A DNA stretch of 36,037 nucleotides from a bacterium (GTDB taxonomy: Bacteria > UBP6 > UBA1177 > JAKLFG01): positions 1 to 36,037 of the forward strand of contig JAKQHE010000044.1 in the NCBI GenBank assembly GCA_029573155.1, given 5' to 3'. The notes under the pieces are model-generated. The model worked only from the letters and a program-made list of their open reading frames with translations, did not search any database and had not been told where the DNA came from. Positions 27,546 to 36,037 of the stretch are shown here, piece by piece (the first letter of the stretch is position 1; every line of letters starts with the position of its first letter). Position numbers and translations under genes: made by a program.

Positions 27546-28145
27546 ATGAAACACCGACCCCTGTCATCGCTCGTCCCGATCGTCGTCGAACGGGAGGGCC
27601 AGTCGGAGCGGGCATATGACATCTACTCGCGCCTGCTCAAGGACCGCATCATCTTCATCAGCGGCGAGATAACCAACGATCTCGCCGATCTCGTCGTCGC
27701 CGAACTGCTGTTCCTCGAATCGCAGGACCCGGCGCAGGACATCCAACTGTACATCAACAGCCCCGGCGGACTCGTCACCGCGGGCTTCGCCATCTACGAC
27801 ACCATGCAGTATGTCAAACCGCCGGTCACCACCATCTGCATCGGGCAGGCGGCGAGCATGGGGGCGATCCTGCTGGCGAGCGGCACCCCCGGCAAGCGGT
27901 TCGCGCTTCCCAACGCCCGCGTCATGATACACCAGCCGCTCGGCGGCTTTCATGGACAGGCGAGCGACATCGAGATACACGCCAAGGAGATACTCTCCAT
28001 CAAGGAGCGCATCATCGACATCATGGCCAAACATACCGGCGCCGACAAGAAGAACCTCCGCCGCGACATGGAACGGGACCATTTCCTGTCGCCCGAAGAG
28101 GCGAAGGCCTACGGCATCATCGATCAGGTGATAACGAAGAAATGA
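27546..28145 (+). CDS. clpP: ATP-dependent Clp protease proteolytic subunit
   Basis: [44 protein letters not shown] (Ser), [12 protein letters not shown] (His). ATG at 27546 preferred to GTG at 27534. Confidence 0.97.
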   Translation: MKHRPLSSLVPIVVEREGQSERAYDIYSRLLKDRIIFISGEITNDLADLVVAELLFLESQDPAQDIQLYINSPGGLVTAGFAIYDTMQYVKPPVTTICIGQAASMGAILLASGTPGKRFALPNARVMIHQPLGGFHGQASDIEIHAKEILSIKERIIDIMAKHTGADKKNLRRDMERDHFLSPEEAKAYGIIDQVITKK

Positions 28146-29416
28146 CCTCGCGCAACCGCCGGGACACCCCCATCCGCTGCTCCTTCTGCGGCAAACCGCA
28201 GGAGGAACTCATGCCCAACGGCCGCATCATCGCGGGGCCGGGCGGCGTATTCATCTGCAGCGACTGCGTGACGCTCTGCGGCGAGATCGTCCGCGACGAA
28301 TCGGCCGAACCGTCGACCGAAGGCCGCGCGCACCTGCCGCTCCCCTCCGAGATAAAGAGGGAACTCGATCTCCATGTCATCGGGCAGGAATACGCCAAAA
28401 AGGTCCTGTCGGTCGCGGTGTACAACCATTATAAAAGGATACATCGGGGCGCCGCGGCAGCCGATGAGGTCGAGATACAGAAAAGCAACATCCTGCTCGC
28501 CGGTCCCACCGGCTGCGGCAAGACCCTGCTTGCCCGGACGCTCGCCCGGACGCTCAATGTGCCGTTCGCCATCGCCGACGCCACCACGCTCACCGAGGCG
28601 GGCTATGTCGGCGAGGATGTCGAGAACATCCTGCTCCTGCTTTTGCAGAACTGCGGCTTCGATGTCGAGCGTGCCTCGCGCGGCATCGTCTACATCGACG
28701 AGGTCGACAAGATAGCGCGCAAGTCCGACAGCCCCTCGATAACCCGCGATGTGTCGGGCGAAGGGGTACAACAGGCGCTCCTCAAGATCATTGAAGGGAC
28801 CGTCGCCAGCGTCCCGCCCGCAGGCGGCCGCAAGCACCCCCAGCAGGAATACATCAAGATAGACACGAGCAACATCCTGTTCATCGCCGGCGGCGCCTTC
28901 GTCGGGCTCGACCAGATCATATCGCGCCGCATCGGCGGCTCGCAACTCGGGTTCGGCCGGACGCCGAAGAAAAAGACGGAGACCGCCCCCGACATCCTCG
29001 CCCATCTTCAGCCGGAGGATCTGCTCAAGTTCGGGCTCATCCCCGAATTCATCGGACGGTTCCCGGTCGTCGGTCACCTGCACGAACTGGACGAATCCGA
29101 CCTTCTGCGCATACTCACCGAGCCCAAGGACGCGCTCGTCAAGCAGTTCCGCGCCCTGCTGAACATGGACGACATCACGCTCACCGTGCACGAGGAGGCC
29201 CTGCGGGAGATCGTGCGGCAGACCGCGACGCTGAAGACCGGCGCGCGCGGCCTGCGGCGCGTCATGGAAAAGATGATGCTCGACATCATGTACGCGGCCC
29301 CCGAAGAAAAGGACCGCGTGAGAGAGATAGTTATCACCAAGGCGGTCGTCGAGTCGGGCGAACCGCCGCTCAAGATACTCAGACACTCAACCAAAAAAAG
29401 AGAGGAAGGCGCGTAG
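28142..29416 (+). CDS. clpX: ATP-dependent Clp protease ATP-binding subunit
   Basis: Zinc finger CSFCGKPQ...CSDCVTLC, Walker [41 protein letters not shown] overlap with clpP. Confidence 0.97.
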   Translation: MTSRNRRDTPIRCSFCGKPQEELMPNGRIIAGPGGVFICSDCVTLCGEIVRDESAEPSTEGRAHLPLPSEIKRELDLHVIGQEYAKKVLSVAVYNHYKRIHRGAAAADEVEIQKSNILLAGPTGCGKTLLARTLARTLNVPFAIADATTLTEAGYVGEDVENILLLLLQNCGFDVERASRGIVYIDEVDKIARKSDSPSITRDVSGEGVQQALLKIIEGTVASVPPAGGRKHPQQEYIKIDTSNILFIAGGAFVGLDQIISRRIGGSQLGFGRTPKKKTETAPDILAHLQPEDLLKFGLIPEFIGRFPVVGHLHELDESDLLRILTEPKDALVKQFRALLNMDDITLTVHEEALREIVRQTATLKTGARGLRRVMEKMMLDIMYAAPEEKDRVREIVITKAVVESGEPPLKILRHSTKKREEGA

Positions 29417-29455
29417 CCACCCTGTTCCGACCAGTGAAAAAAACACGGAAAATAC

Positions 29456-29483
29456 TTGACAGCGCGCCCGGGCGCGATAGGAT
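29456..29483 (+). promoter_or_regulatory. Putative rho promoter (TTGACA-N16-TAGGAT) with palindromic spacer
   Basis: TTGACA 29456-29461, TAGGAT 29478-29483; CGCGCCCGGGCGCG at 29463-29476. Confidence 0.65.
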
Positions 29484-29629
29484 GACCCCGTACTTACGGC
29501 GTATCTCCATAAGGTCCACCCCCAACGGCAACAAACCGAACGGTGCCTTGAACGCACATGCCGACACGCGAAGTGTTAAGAACGCATGACGAGAACAACC
29601 AGCATACCTGACAAGGTAAGGAGCATTGT

Positions 29630-30883
<1,254 letters not shown>

Positions 30884-30890
30884 CGGACCT

Positions 30891-31463
30891 CTATCTCCGG
30901 GCCGGCATATCCCTCCGGAACTGTCGGTTCTCGGCGAACGACGCCCGCGGCTCAAGATGCAACAGCATATTATTGGTCACGCTTTCGGGAAAGGTGGCGA
31001 GCGCCCGATTGTAGGCCAGCACCGCGTCGTTGTAACGGTCGCGCGCCGTGAGCGCCCGTTCGTTGCCCGCGAGGACGCGATCGATCAGCGCCGCCGCCGC
31101 CGGGTCCTCACCGACCGGACCTTTACGCAGAGAGCGCAACGATTCGGCATGATACCCCCACTCCCGGTACCGTTTCCCGGCCCGACCGACCGCATCGCGA
31201 TCATGCTCCGCCGGACGCGCCCCTTTCCCCTCCGCGTCCTCTTCACGGAGCGACCGCTCGACCGCGCCACACAGCGATGTCGCCTCTTTCGGGGCGGTCG
31301 GACAGAGATCCCGCGCGAGTTCCCGCATGATCGTGATCCGCTCCCCGGCGCGATCCCAAAGTTCCTCCCATGCCGCGGTCGCCGCGCGGTCGGCGGCATC
31401 TATCTCTTCGCGACCGCACCCGGTGAACAGGACCAGCGTCAGGAGCCAGAACGAACGGCGCAT
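30891..31463 (-). CDS. LemA-like lipoprotein (divergent)
   Basis: Lipobox LVLFTGC; C-term ARDRYNDAVLAYNRALATFPESVTNNMLLHLEPRASF matches the LemA pattern; ATG at 31463 preceded by GGAGGT. Confidence 0.65.
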   Translation of the reverse strand: MRRSFWLLTLVLFTGCGREEIDAADRAATAAWEELWDRAGERITIMRELARDLCPTAPKEATSLCGAVERSLREEDAEGKGARPAEHDRDAVGRAGKRYREWGYHAESLRSLRKGPVGEDPAAAALIDRVLAGNERALTARDRYNDAVLAYNRALATFPESVTNNMLLHLEPRASFAENRQFRRDMPARR

Positions 31464-31557
31464 ATCGGACCTCCATGAAAAGAACGCGCCCATGGTACCG
31501 CCACGCCTCGATAAGGTCAAGAAAGTGCTCCTCCCGCAGACCGTGGCCGCCGTTTCT

Positions 31558-31587
31558 TTGACTTTTTGTTTTTTCTATTCATATAAT
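31558..31587 (+). promoter_or_regulatory. Putative promoter (TTGACT-N18-TATAAT)
   Basis: Hexamers at 31558-31563 and 31582-31587 upstream of Hsp20-like gene. Confidence 0.7.
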
Positions 31588-31614
31588 GGGGTCCGTTATG
31601 GAGGTTAGCGTCCC

Positions 31615-32022
31615 ATGAAGATAGAGCGGCTCATCGACCTGCGTCTCAGCATGGAACGGGTCATCGCCCACTATGTCGCCCGCATGAGCGAGGAATACAT
31701 AGAAGACGAAAAGGGGCTCCATGTCATCTCGCCCGCCGTAGACAGTTATCTCGACGGCGACCGCCAGATACTGTTCCTCGAGACCCCGGCCCTCGATGCC
31801 TCGACCATAGAGATATCGCACCACAACGGGATGCTCGTCTTCCGCGGCGCCAAGAAACAGCCCGACCGGCGCGGTCGCCGTTACCTCCACATGGAGCGTG
31901 CGACCGGCGATTACCTCAAGGTGATACCGATCGAGGGGAAGGAGGATGCCATCGCCGGCATCGAGCATTCCTATCGTTTCGGCGTCGTCAAGATCGTCGT
32001 CTCCTTCTCGGAGACGGCATGA
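31615..32022 (+). CDS. Hsp20/alpha-crystallin-like protein (divergent)
   Basis: SPAVDSYLDGDRQILFLETPALDASTIEISHHNGMLVFRGAKKQ...RRYLHMERATGDYLKVIPIEG...YRFGVVKIVVSF. Confidence 0.75.
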   Translation: MKIERLIDLRLSMERVIAHYVARMSEEYIEDEKGLHVISPAVDSYLDGDRQILFLETPALDASTIEISHHNGMLVFRGAKKQPDRRGRRYLHMERATGDYLKVIPIEGKEDAIAGIEHSYRFGVVKIVVSFSETA

Positions 32023-32405
32023 GATCCGTCGCACCCCTTTTCCCGTTCCTTTTCTTCTGCCTGATCGTATCAGCCGAGGGGAAGGATCAGAAAACGGAAA
32101 AACCGGCCGAAGCGACGGTGAGTTTCGAGAAGAAGGAGGGCGGTGTCGATTACACCATTGCGATACAGCCGCCGTTCAAGATGAACCGCGAGGCCCCCTT
32201 CAAGTTCGAACTGCGTCGCGACGCGAACGACACTCTGAAGAAGGTCGCGCTCGACGAGTTCGCGAAGGATGGGAAGAGCGAGACCTACCGGTACCGCTCC
32301 GTCATGAACGAGAAACAGATATATTATTGGTTCATCGCCTGCAAATACAAGGGCGAGGAAGTGGTCGCCTGCAAGACCTTCTCGGCAAAACAGGACCTGC
32401 CGTGA
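32019..32405 (+). CDS. Secreted hypothetical protein
   Basis: 128 aa, signal peptide MRSVAPLFPFLFFCLIVSAEG; ATGA overlap with Hsp20-like gene. Confidence 0.65.
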   Translation: MRSVAPLFPFLFFCLIVSAEGKDQKTEKPAEATVSFEKKEGGVDYTIAIQPPFKMNREAPFKFELRRDANDTLKKVALDEFAKDGKSETYRYRSVMNEKQIYYWFIACKYKGEEVVACKTFSAKQDLP

Positions 32406-32458
32406 ACGGCGCAGCCACCCGCGAGACATTATAAGCCTACCCCATACGAGGTGAAAGC

Positions 32459-33991
32459 ATGGGCATTTTGAAAGCGATCTCCGAAGCAGTGAAGGAAAAG
32501 GCGAAAGAGGAGATCATCCGGTACCTGAAAAAGGTCGCCGACGAGAACGGATCGAGACCGCCGCACCCCCGCGACCGGCAATCGGAACGCCCCGACCGTC
32601 ACGCGGAATCACGGCGCGAGGAGCGCCCCTACCCGCCCAAAGAACGACAGGAGCGCACCGACCGGAACGACCGCCCCGACCGGAATAATGATCGGTACGA
32701 CCGTCAGGACCGTCAGGACCAGACGCGTTCCGACCGTCGCCCCGACCAGTTCGAACGCCCCCCGCACCGCGATCGCCTCGACCATGCCGACCGGAACGAC
32801 CGCCAGCCCGAACGGAGCGACCACCGTCCTCCGCGCACCGATCGGAACGACCGGTACGATGCCCCCCCGCAAGAGCACCGTTCGTGGGATCGCGACCGCG
32901 AGAGGGAAAAGGAGCGTCAACAACAGCACCACCAGCCGGTCGCACAGAGACCAGCCCCCCAGCCCGAACCCCGTCCCGACATGCGCCCCCCGGCGCCCGT
33001 CGAGCAGAAAAAGGCCGAACCGCCCGTCACGCCGCCGCCCGCCCCCGCGCCTCAGCCGGTCATCGTCAAATCCCAGCCGGTCAAGGAGGAATGGATAGCG
33101 CCGATCATCGAGGAGCCGATAGAGAAGATACAGGTCACGGTCATCACGCAGGACATCGTCATCCCGCATGAATTCGCCCGTACCCTTCAACCGCTCCCGC
33201 TGAACGAATATACGCTCTACATCAAGCTGCTCCTCTACTCCTTCAGCATCCACAAGAACTACGGTTATCTCGGCGCTGGACTCAAGAAGAGCGTCGGGCT
33301 CGACGAACTGGCTCAGGACGAATTCTCGCGCCTGCTCGACAGACTCTGTAAACGGGGACTCGCGGTCGTTGAGAAGATATCGGAGTACCAGAGCACCTAC
33401 GCACTCTACCTTCCCTTCGATCCTGAGACCATGAAAAAGGTCGACGAGAAGAAAAAGGACGAACCGGAGGCGGAGCCGGAAAAGGCGCCCCGCGCAAAGG
33501 AGAAGGAACCCGCGAGACCGGAAATGCAGAAACAGCCGGACAGGCAGCAACAGGAGGGCAGGCCGCGCGGCGGCAAAAAAGAGGAACCGAAGAAAGGAAA
33601 GGACACCGGCCGCGACGCGAAGAAAGCGAAAGAGCCGGAGAAGAAACAGCCGCCGAAAGGACGGGGACGCCCGCCGGTGAAAGAGAGACCGGCGCCCGCC
33701 GAAGAGCCGGTCGAAGAGATGATACCCGGCAGAACGGCGATACATCTGGATGACGACGGGCTCATGAAGGCGTACCGCACCTTCGTTTCGATGGAGATAG
33801 ACAAGGCGAAGATGCGGGTCGGCCGCTCCAACTTCGACAAGATATACATGGAGGCGGTCAAGTACATCGACAAAAAACACGGGTTCAAGGTGCTCTCGGA
33901 TCAGGAACGGTTCCGCGAATACCTGACCCAGTACTACATCTCGGCCTTCGACATCCCCGATTTCGAGGCATGGAAAAAAGCGAAGGGCTAG
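32459..33991 (+). CDS. Large low-complexity protein: Arg/Asp-rich mixed-charge region, winged-helix-like core, K/E/P linker, C-terminal domain
   Basis: 510 aa; TDRNDRPDRNNDRYDRQDRQDQTRSDRR... then LPLNEYTLYIKLLLYSFSIHKNYGYLGAGLKKSVGLDELAQDEFSRLLDRLCKRGLAVVEKI, then a basic/acidic linker and a folded-looking C-term. Confidence 0.75.
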   Translation: MGILKAISEAVKEKAKEEIIRYLKKVADENGSRPPHPRDRQSERPDRHAESRREERPYPPKERQERTDRNDRPDRNNDRYDRQDRQDQTRSDRRPDQFERPPHRDRLDHADRNDRQPERSDHRPPRTDRNDRYDAPPQEHRSWDRDREREKERQQQHHQPVAQRPAPQPEPRPDMRPPAPVEQKKAEPPVTPPPAPAPQPVIVKSQPVKEEWIAPIIEEPIEKIQVTVITQDIVIPHEFARTLQPLPLNEYTLYIKLLLYSFSIHKNYGYLGAGLKKSVGLDELAQDEFSRLLDRLCKRGLAVVEKISEYQSTYALYLPFDPETMKKVDEKKKDEPEAEPEKAPRAKEKEPARPEMQKQPDRQQQEGRPRGGKKEEPKKGKDTGRDAKKAKEPEKKQPPKGRGRPPVKERPAPAEEPVEEMIPGRTAIHLDDDGLMKAYRTFVSMEIDKAKMRVGRSNFDKIYMEAVKYIDKKHGFKVLSDQERFREYLTQYYISAFDIPDFEAWKKAKG

Positions 33992-33992
33992 G

Positions 33993-34226
33993 ATGGACAT
34001 CCGCATCTTCATGAAATCACTGAACGATATAGACATCAAACTGATGCTCTGCAAAAGCAACTTCCAGTGGAAACTCCTCGCCGAGAAGTACGACGAGGCG
34101 GAACGGAAGATACAGGAATTCTACGGCGCGAAGATACCGAACGAACTGACCGACGCCCTCGGCCGCGTCCGATTGCAACTCGTGGAGAAAAAAGGGCACC
34201 TGCCGCCGGAAGACATTTTAGTGTGA
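33993..34226 (+). CDS. Small hypothetical protein
   Basis: 77 aa, ATG 1 nt after the preceding stop; MDIRIFMKSLNDIDIKLMLCKSNFQWKLLAEKYDEAERKIQEFYG. Confidence 0.6.
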   Translation: MDIRIFMKSLNDIDIKLMLCKSNFQWKLLAEKYDEAERKIQEFYGAKIPNELTDALGRVRLQLVEKKGHLPPEDILV

Positions 34227-34248
34227 TCATAGAAAAGAGGGCACGGCC

Positions 34249-34671
34249 ATGAACAAACTGCTGAACATCTCGGAACGGGTCAACATCGCGATCCACGCGC
34301 TCGCCTACATCGCGGCATCCGACCGGAACGCGTCGGTCAAGCGGATGGCGAAGGACCTCAAGGTGTCGGAGACCTATCTCGCGAAGGTGCTCCAGCCGCT
34401 CGTCAAGGAAAAACTCATCCGTTCGAAACGCGGCGCACGCGGCGGCTTCACGCTCGCCAAGAAACCGAGCGAGATAACCGCTTACGATCTCGTCACCGTC
34501 ATCGAAGGGCCGCTCCCGACCAACACCTGCCTTTTTCTCGAACCGATCTGTCACGATGAGAACTGCCGTTTCCGTTCGCTGACCGGCGAAGTCCGCGCGC
34601 TCCTCGAAGTGTCGCTCCGCAAGATACGAGTGAGCGATATCATGAAGAATTTCGACGGCTTGAAGAAATAG
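34249..34671 (+). CDS. Rrf2-family transcriptional regulator
   Basis: ISERVNIAIHALAYIAA...VSETYLAKVLQPLVKEKLIRSKRGARGGFTLAKKPSEITAYDLVTVIEG; three-Cys cluster CLFLEPICHDENC. Confidence 0.92.
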   Translation: MNKLLNISERVNIAIHALAYIAASDRNASVKRMAKDLKVSETYLAKVLQPLVKEKLIRSKRGARGGFTLAKKPSEITAYDLVTVIEGPLPTNTCLFLEPICHDENCRFRSLTGEVRALLEVSLRKIRVSDIMKNFDGLKK

Positions 34672-34719
34672 CGGGAACTCTCTCCCGCGCCGCGCCCTCT
34701 TTCCGCGACCTCCCCCGCC

Positions 34720-34799
34720 GGGACACCCGATGTCCCCTTTCCCGTGATATAACGACGGTGGTGGAATTATTTGAAAAGGGACATGAAAAGGGATAGGAT
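34720..34799 (+). promoter_or_regulatory. Repeat-containing promoter of the RM gene (TTGAAA-N17-TAGGAT)
   Basis: TTGAAA 34771-34776, TAGGAT 34794-34799; GAAAAGGGA direct repeats at 34773 and 34785; inverted arm ATGTCCCCTTTC 34730-34741; hairpin GGGACA-CCCGA-TGTCCC 34720-34736. Confidence 0.5.
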
Positions 34800-34825
34800 A
34801 AGCCGTCTTGAAAAACGAGGGGAAC

Positions 34826-36037
34826 ATGACCGCGCCACAAAGCCTTCTTAACCTCATCGAACGGTTCGAGGAACAACTCGATTCCTACAAATCGGGCGAC
34901 TACAAAGAGGCGTCGCTCCGGCGCGAATTCCTCGACCCGTTCTTCAAAGCGCTCGGCTGGGACATCGACAACGAACAGGGGTACGCCGAGGCGTACAAGG
35001 ATGTGGTGCATGAAGACACCCTGCGGATCGGCGGCGCGGTCAAAGCGCCCGACTACGGGTTCCGCATCGGCGGGGTCCGCAAATTCTTCCTCGAAGCGAA
35101 AAAACCGAGCGTCGCGGTAAAAGACGACATTTCGGCGGCATACCAACTGCGCCGCTACGCATGGAGCGCCAAACTGCCCCTTTCCATCCTTTCCGACTTC
35201 GAAGAATTCGCCGTCTACGATTGCCGCGTCCGCCCCAATCCGGCCGACAAGGCGGCCACCGCCCGCGTGTTCTACTGCACCTTCCGCGAATACGCCGAAA
35301 AATGGGACTGGCTCTACGCGACCTTCTCGCGCGAAGCGATACTCAAAGGTTCGTTCGACCGCTACGCCGAAACGAACAAAGGGAAACGGGGCACGGCGGA
35401 AGTGGACGCCGATTTCCTGCGCACCATCGAGTCGTGGCGCAACGACCTTGCCCACAATCTCGCCATCCGTAACGCGGCGCTCACCCAGCGCGAACTCAAC
35501 TTCGCCGTCCAGCGAACCATCGACCGGATCATCTTCCTGCGCATCTGCGAAGATCGCGGCATCGAGGATTACGGCCGACTTCTCGCCCTCTCCAATGGCG
35601 GCGACATCTACAAACGGCTCGGGATGATATTCCGCGAGGCCGACGCCCGCTACAATTCGGGGCTCTTCCACTTCAAGGCCGAACGCGACGCCGCGGAGCC
35701 GCCCGACGAGATAACCCTCGCCCTTTCCCTCGACGACAAACTGCTCCGCGACATGCTGAAAAGTCTCTACTTCCCCGATAGCCCCTATGAGTTCAGCGTC
35801 CTTCCCGCCGACATCCTCGGCCATGTCTACGAACAATTCCTCGGCAAGGTCATCCGCCTCACCGACGGTCACCGCGCCGTGGTCGAAGAGAAACCGGAAG
35901 TGCGCAAGGCGGGTGGCGTCTACTACACACCGACCTACATCGTGGAATACATCGTCAAAGAGACGGTGGGGAAACTGACCGCCGGAAAAACGCCGAAGGA
36001 GATGGCCGCTCTGCGCATCCTCGATCCGGCGTGCGGT
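34826..36037 (+). CDS. Type IIG-like restriction-modification enzyme, N-terminal part (truncated by window end)
   Basis: 404 codons open to window end; nuclease-like APDYGFRIGGVRKFFLEAKKP (PD..ExK), NFAVQRTIDRIIFLRICEDRGIE, VYYTPTYIVEYIVKETVG and start of MTase motif I LDPACG. Confidence 0.88.
   Translation, partial: MTAPQSLLNLIERFEEQLDSYKSGDYKEASLRREFLDPFFKALGWDIDNEQGYAEAYKDVVHEDTLRIGGAVKAPDYGFRIGGVRKFFLEAKKPSVAVKDDISAAYQLRRYAWSAKLPLSILSDFEEFAVYDCRVRPNPADKAATARVFYCTFREYAEKWDWLYATFSREAILKGSFDRYAETNKGKRGTAEVDADFLRTIESWRNDLAHNLAIRNAALTQRELNFAVQRTIDRIIFLRICEDRGIEDYGRLLALSNGGDIYKRLGMIFREADARYNSGLFHFKAERDAAEPPDEITLALSLDDKLLRDMLKSLYFPDSPYEFSVLPADILGHVYEQFLGKVIRLTDGHRAVVEEKPEVRKAGGVYYTPTYIVEYIVKETVGKLTAGKTPKEMAALRILDPACG

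Noticed and set aside
26017-27615. 532-aa minus-strand ORF across tRNAs and tig
   Set aside because: Runs antisense through tRNA-Leu and trigger factor; not credible as a gene.
29482-29589. 35-codon ORF in the rho leader (MTPYLRRISIRSTPNGNKPNGALNAHADTRSVKNA) as a leader peptide
   Set aside because: Its ATG overlaps the predicted -10 box, so it would not be in the transcript from that promoter, and no RBS is evident.
32609-34060. 483-aa minus-strand ORF opposite the disordered protein
   Set aside because: Reverse complement of an Arg/Asp/Pro low-complexity region naturally stays open; hydrophobic/Val/Gly-rich artefact with no start signal.

Overview
High-GC bacterial chromosomal segment, mostly housekeeping genes with lineage-specific secreted or regulatory genes between them. 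In order: 3' end of a V-type ATPase operon (B partial, D, I); an ArnT-like glycosyltransferase and a large GH35-like lipoprotein; an RluA-type pseudouridine synthase; an FHA/DUF4388-like protein with an AgmX/PglI-like membrane partner; an ECF sigma factor with a putative membrane anti-sigma; a fatty-acid synthesis cluster (fabG-acpP-fabF-fabH, then fabD); a Cys-rich mini-lipoprotein; a reverse-strand pheS-pheT-map-(small membrane protein)-nth operon; two lipoprotein/secreted genes; five tRNAs (Pro, Arg, His, Lys, Leu); tig-clpP-clpX; rho; a LemA-like lipoprotein; an Hsp20-like gene; a 510-aa largely disordered Arg/Asp-rich protein followed by a small ORF and an Rrf2 regulator; and the start of a type IIG-like restriction-modification gene cut by the window end. 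No CRISPR array or transposon was seen. Best leads: (1) related palindromes (ACTGACATGTCAGT / GACTGGCGTGTCAGTC) at both fab promoters, (2) the mixed-charge RDRxDR protein with a winged-helix-like core, (3) repeats embedded in the promoter of the RM gene, (4) a perfect 14-bp palindrome filling the spacer of the rho promoter, and (5) context-dependent use of the Ile codon ATA after G-ending codons. All family calls are by eye from the translations; no searches were run.
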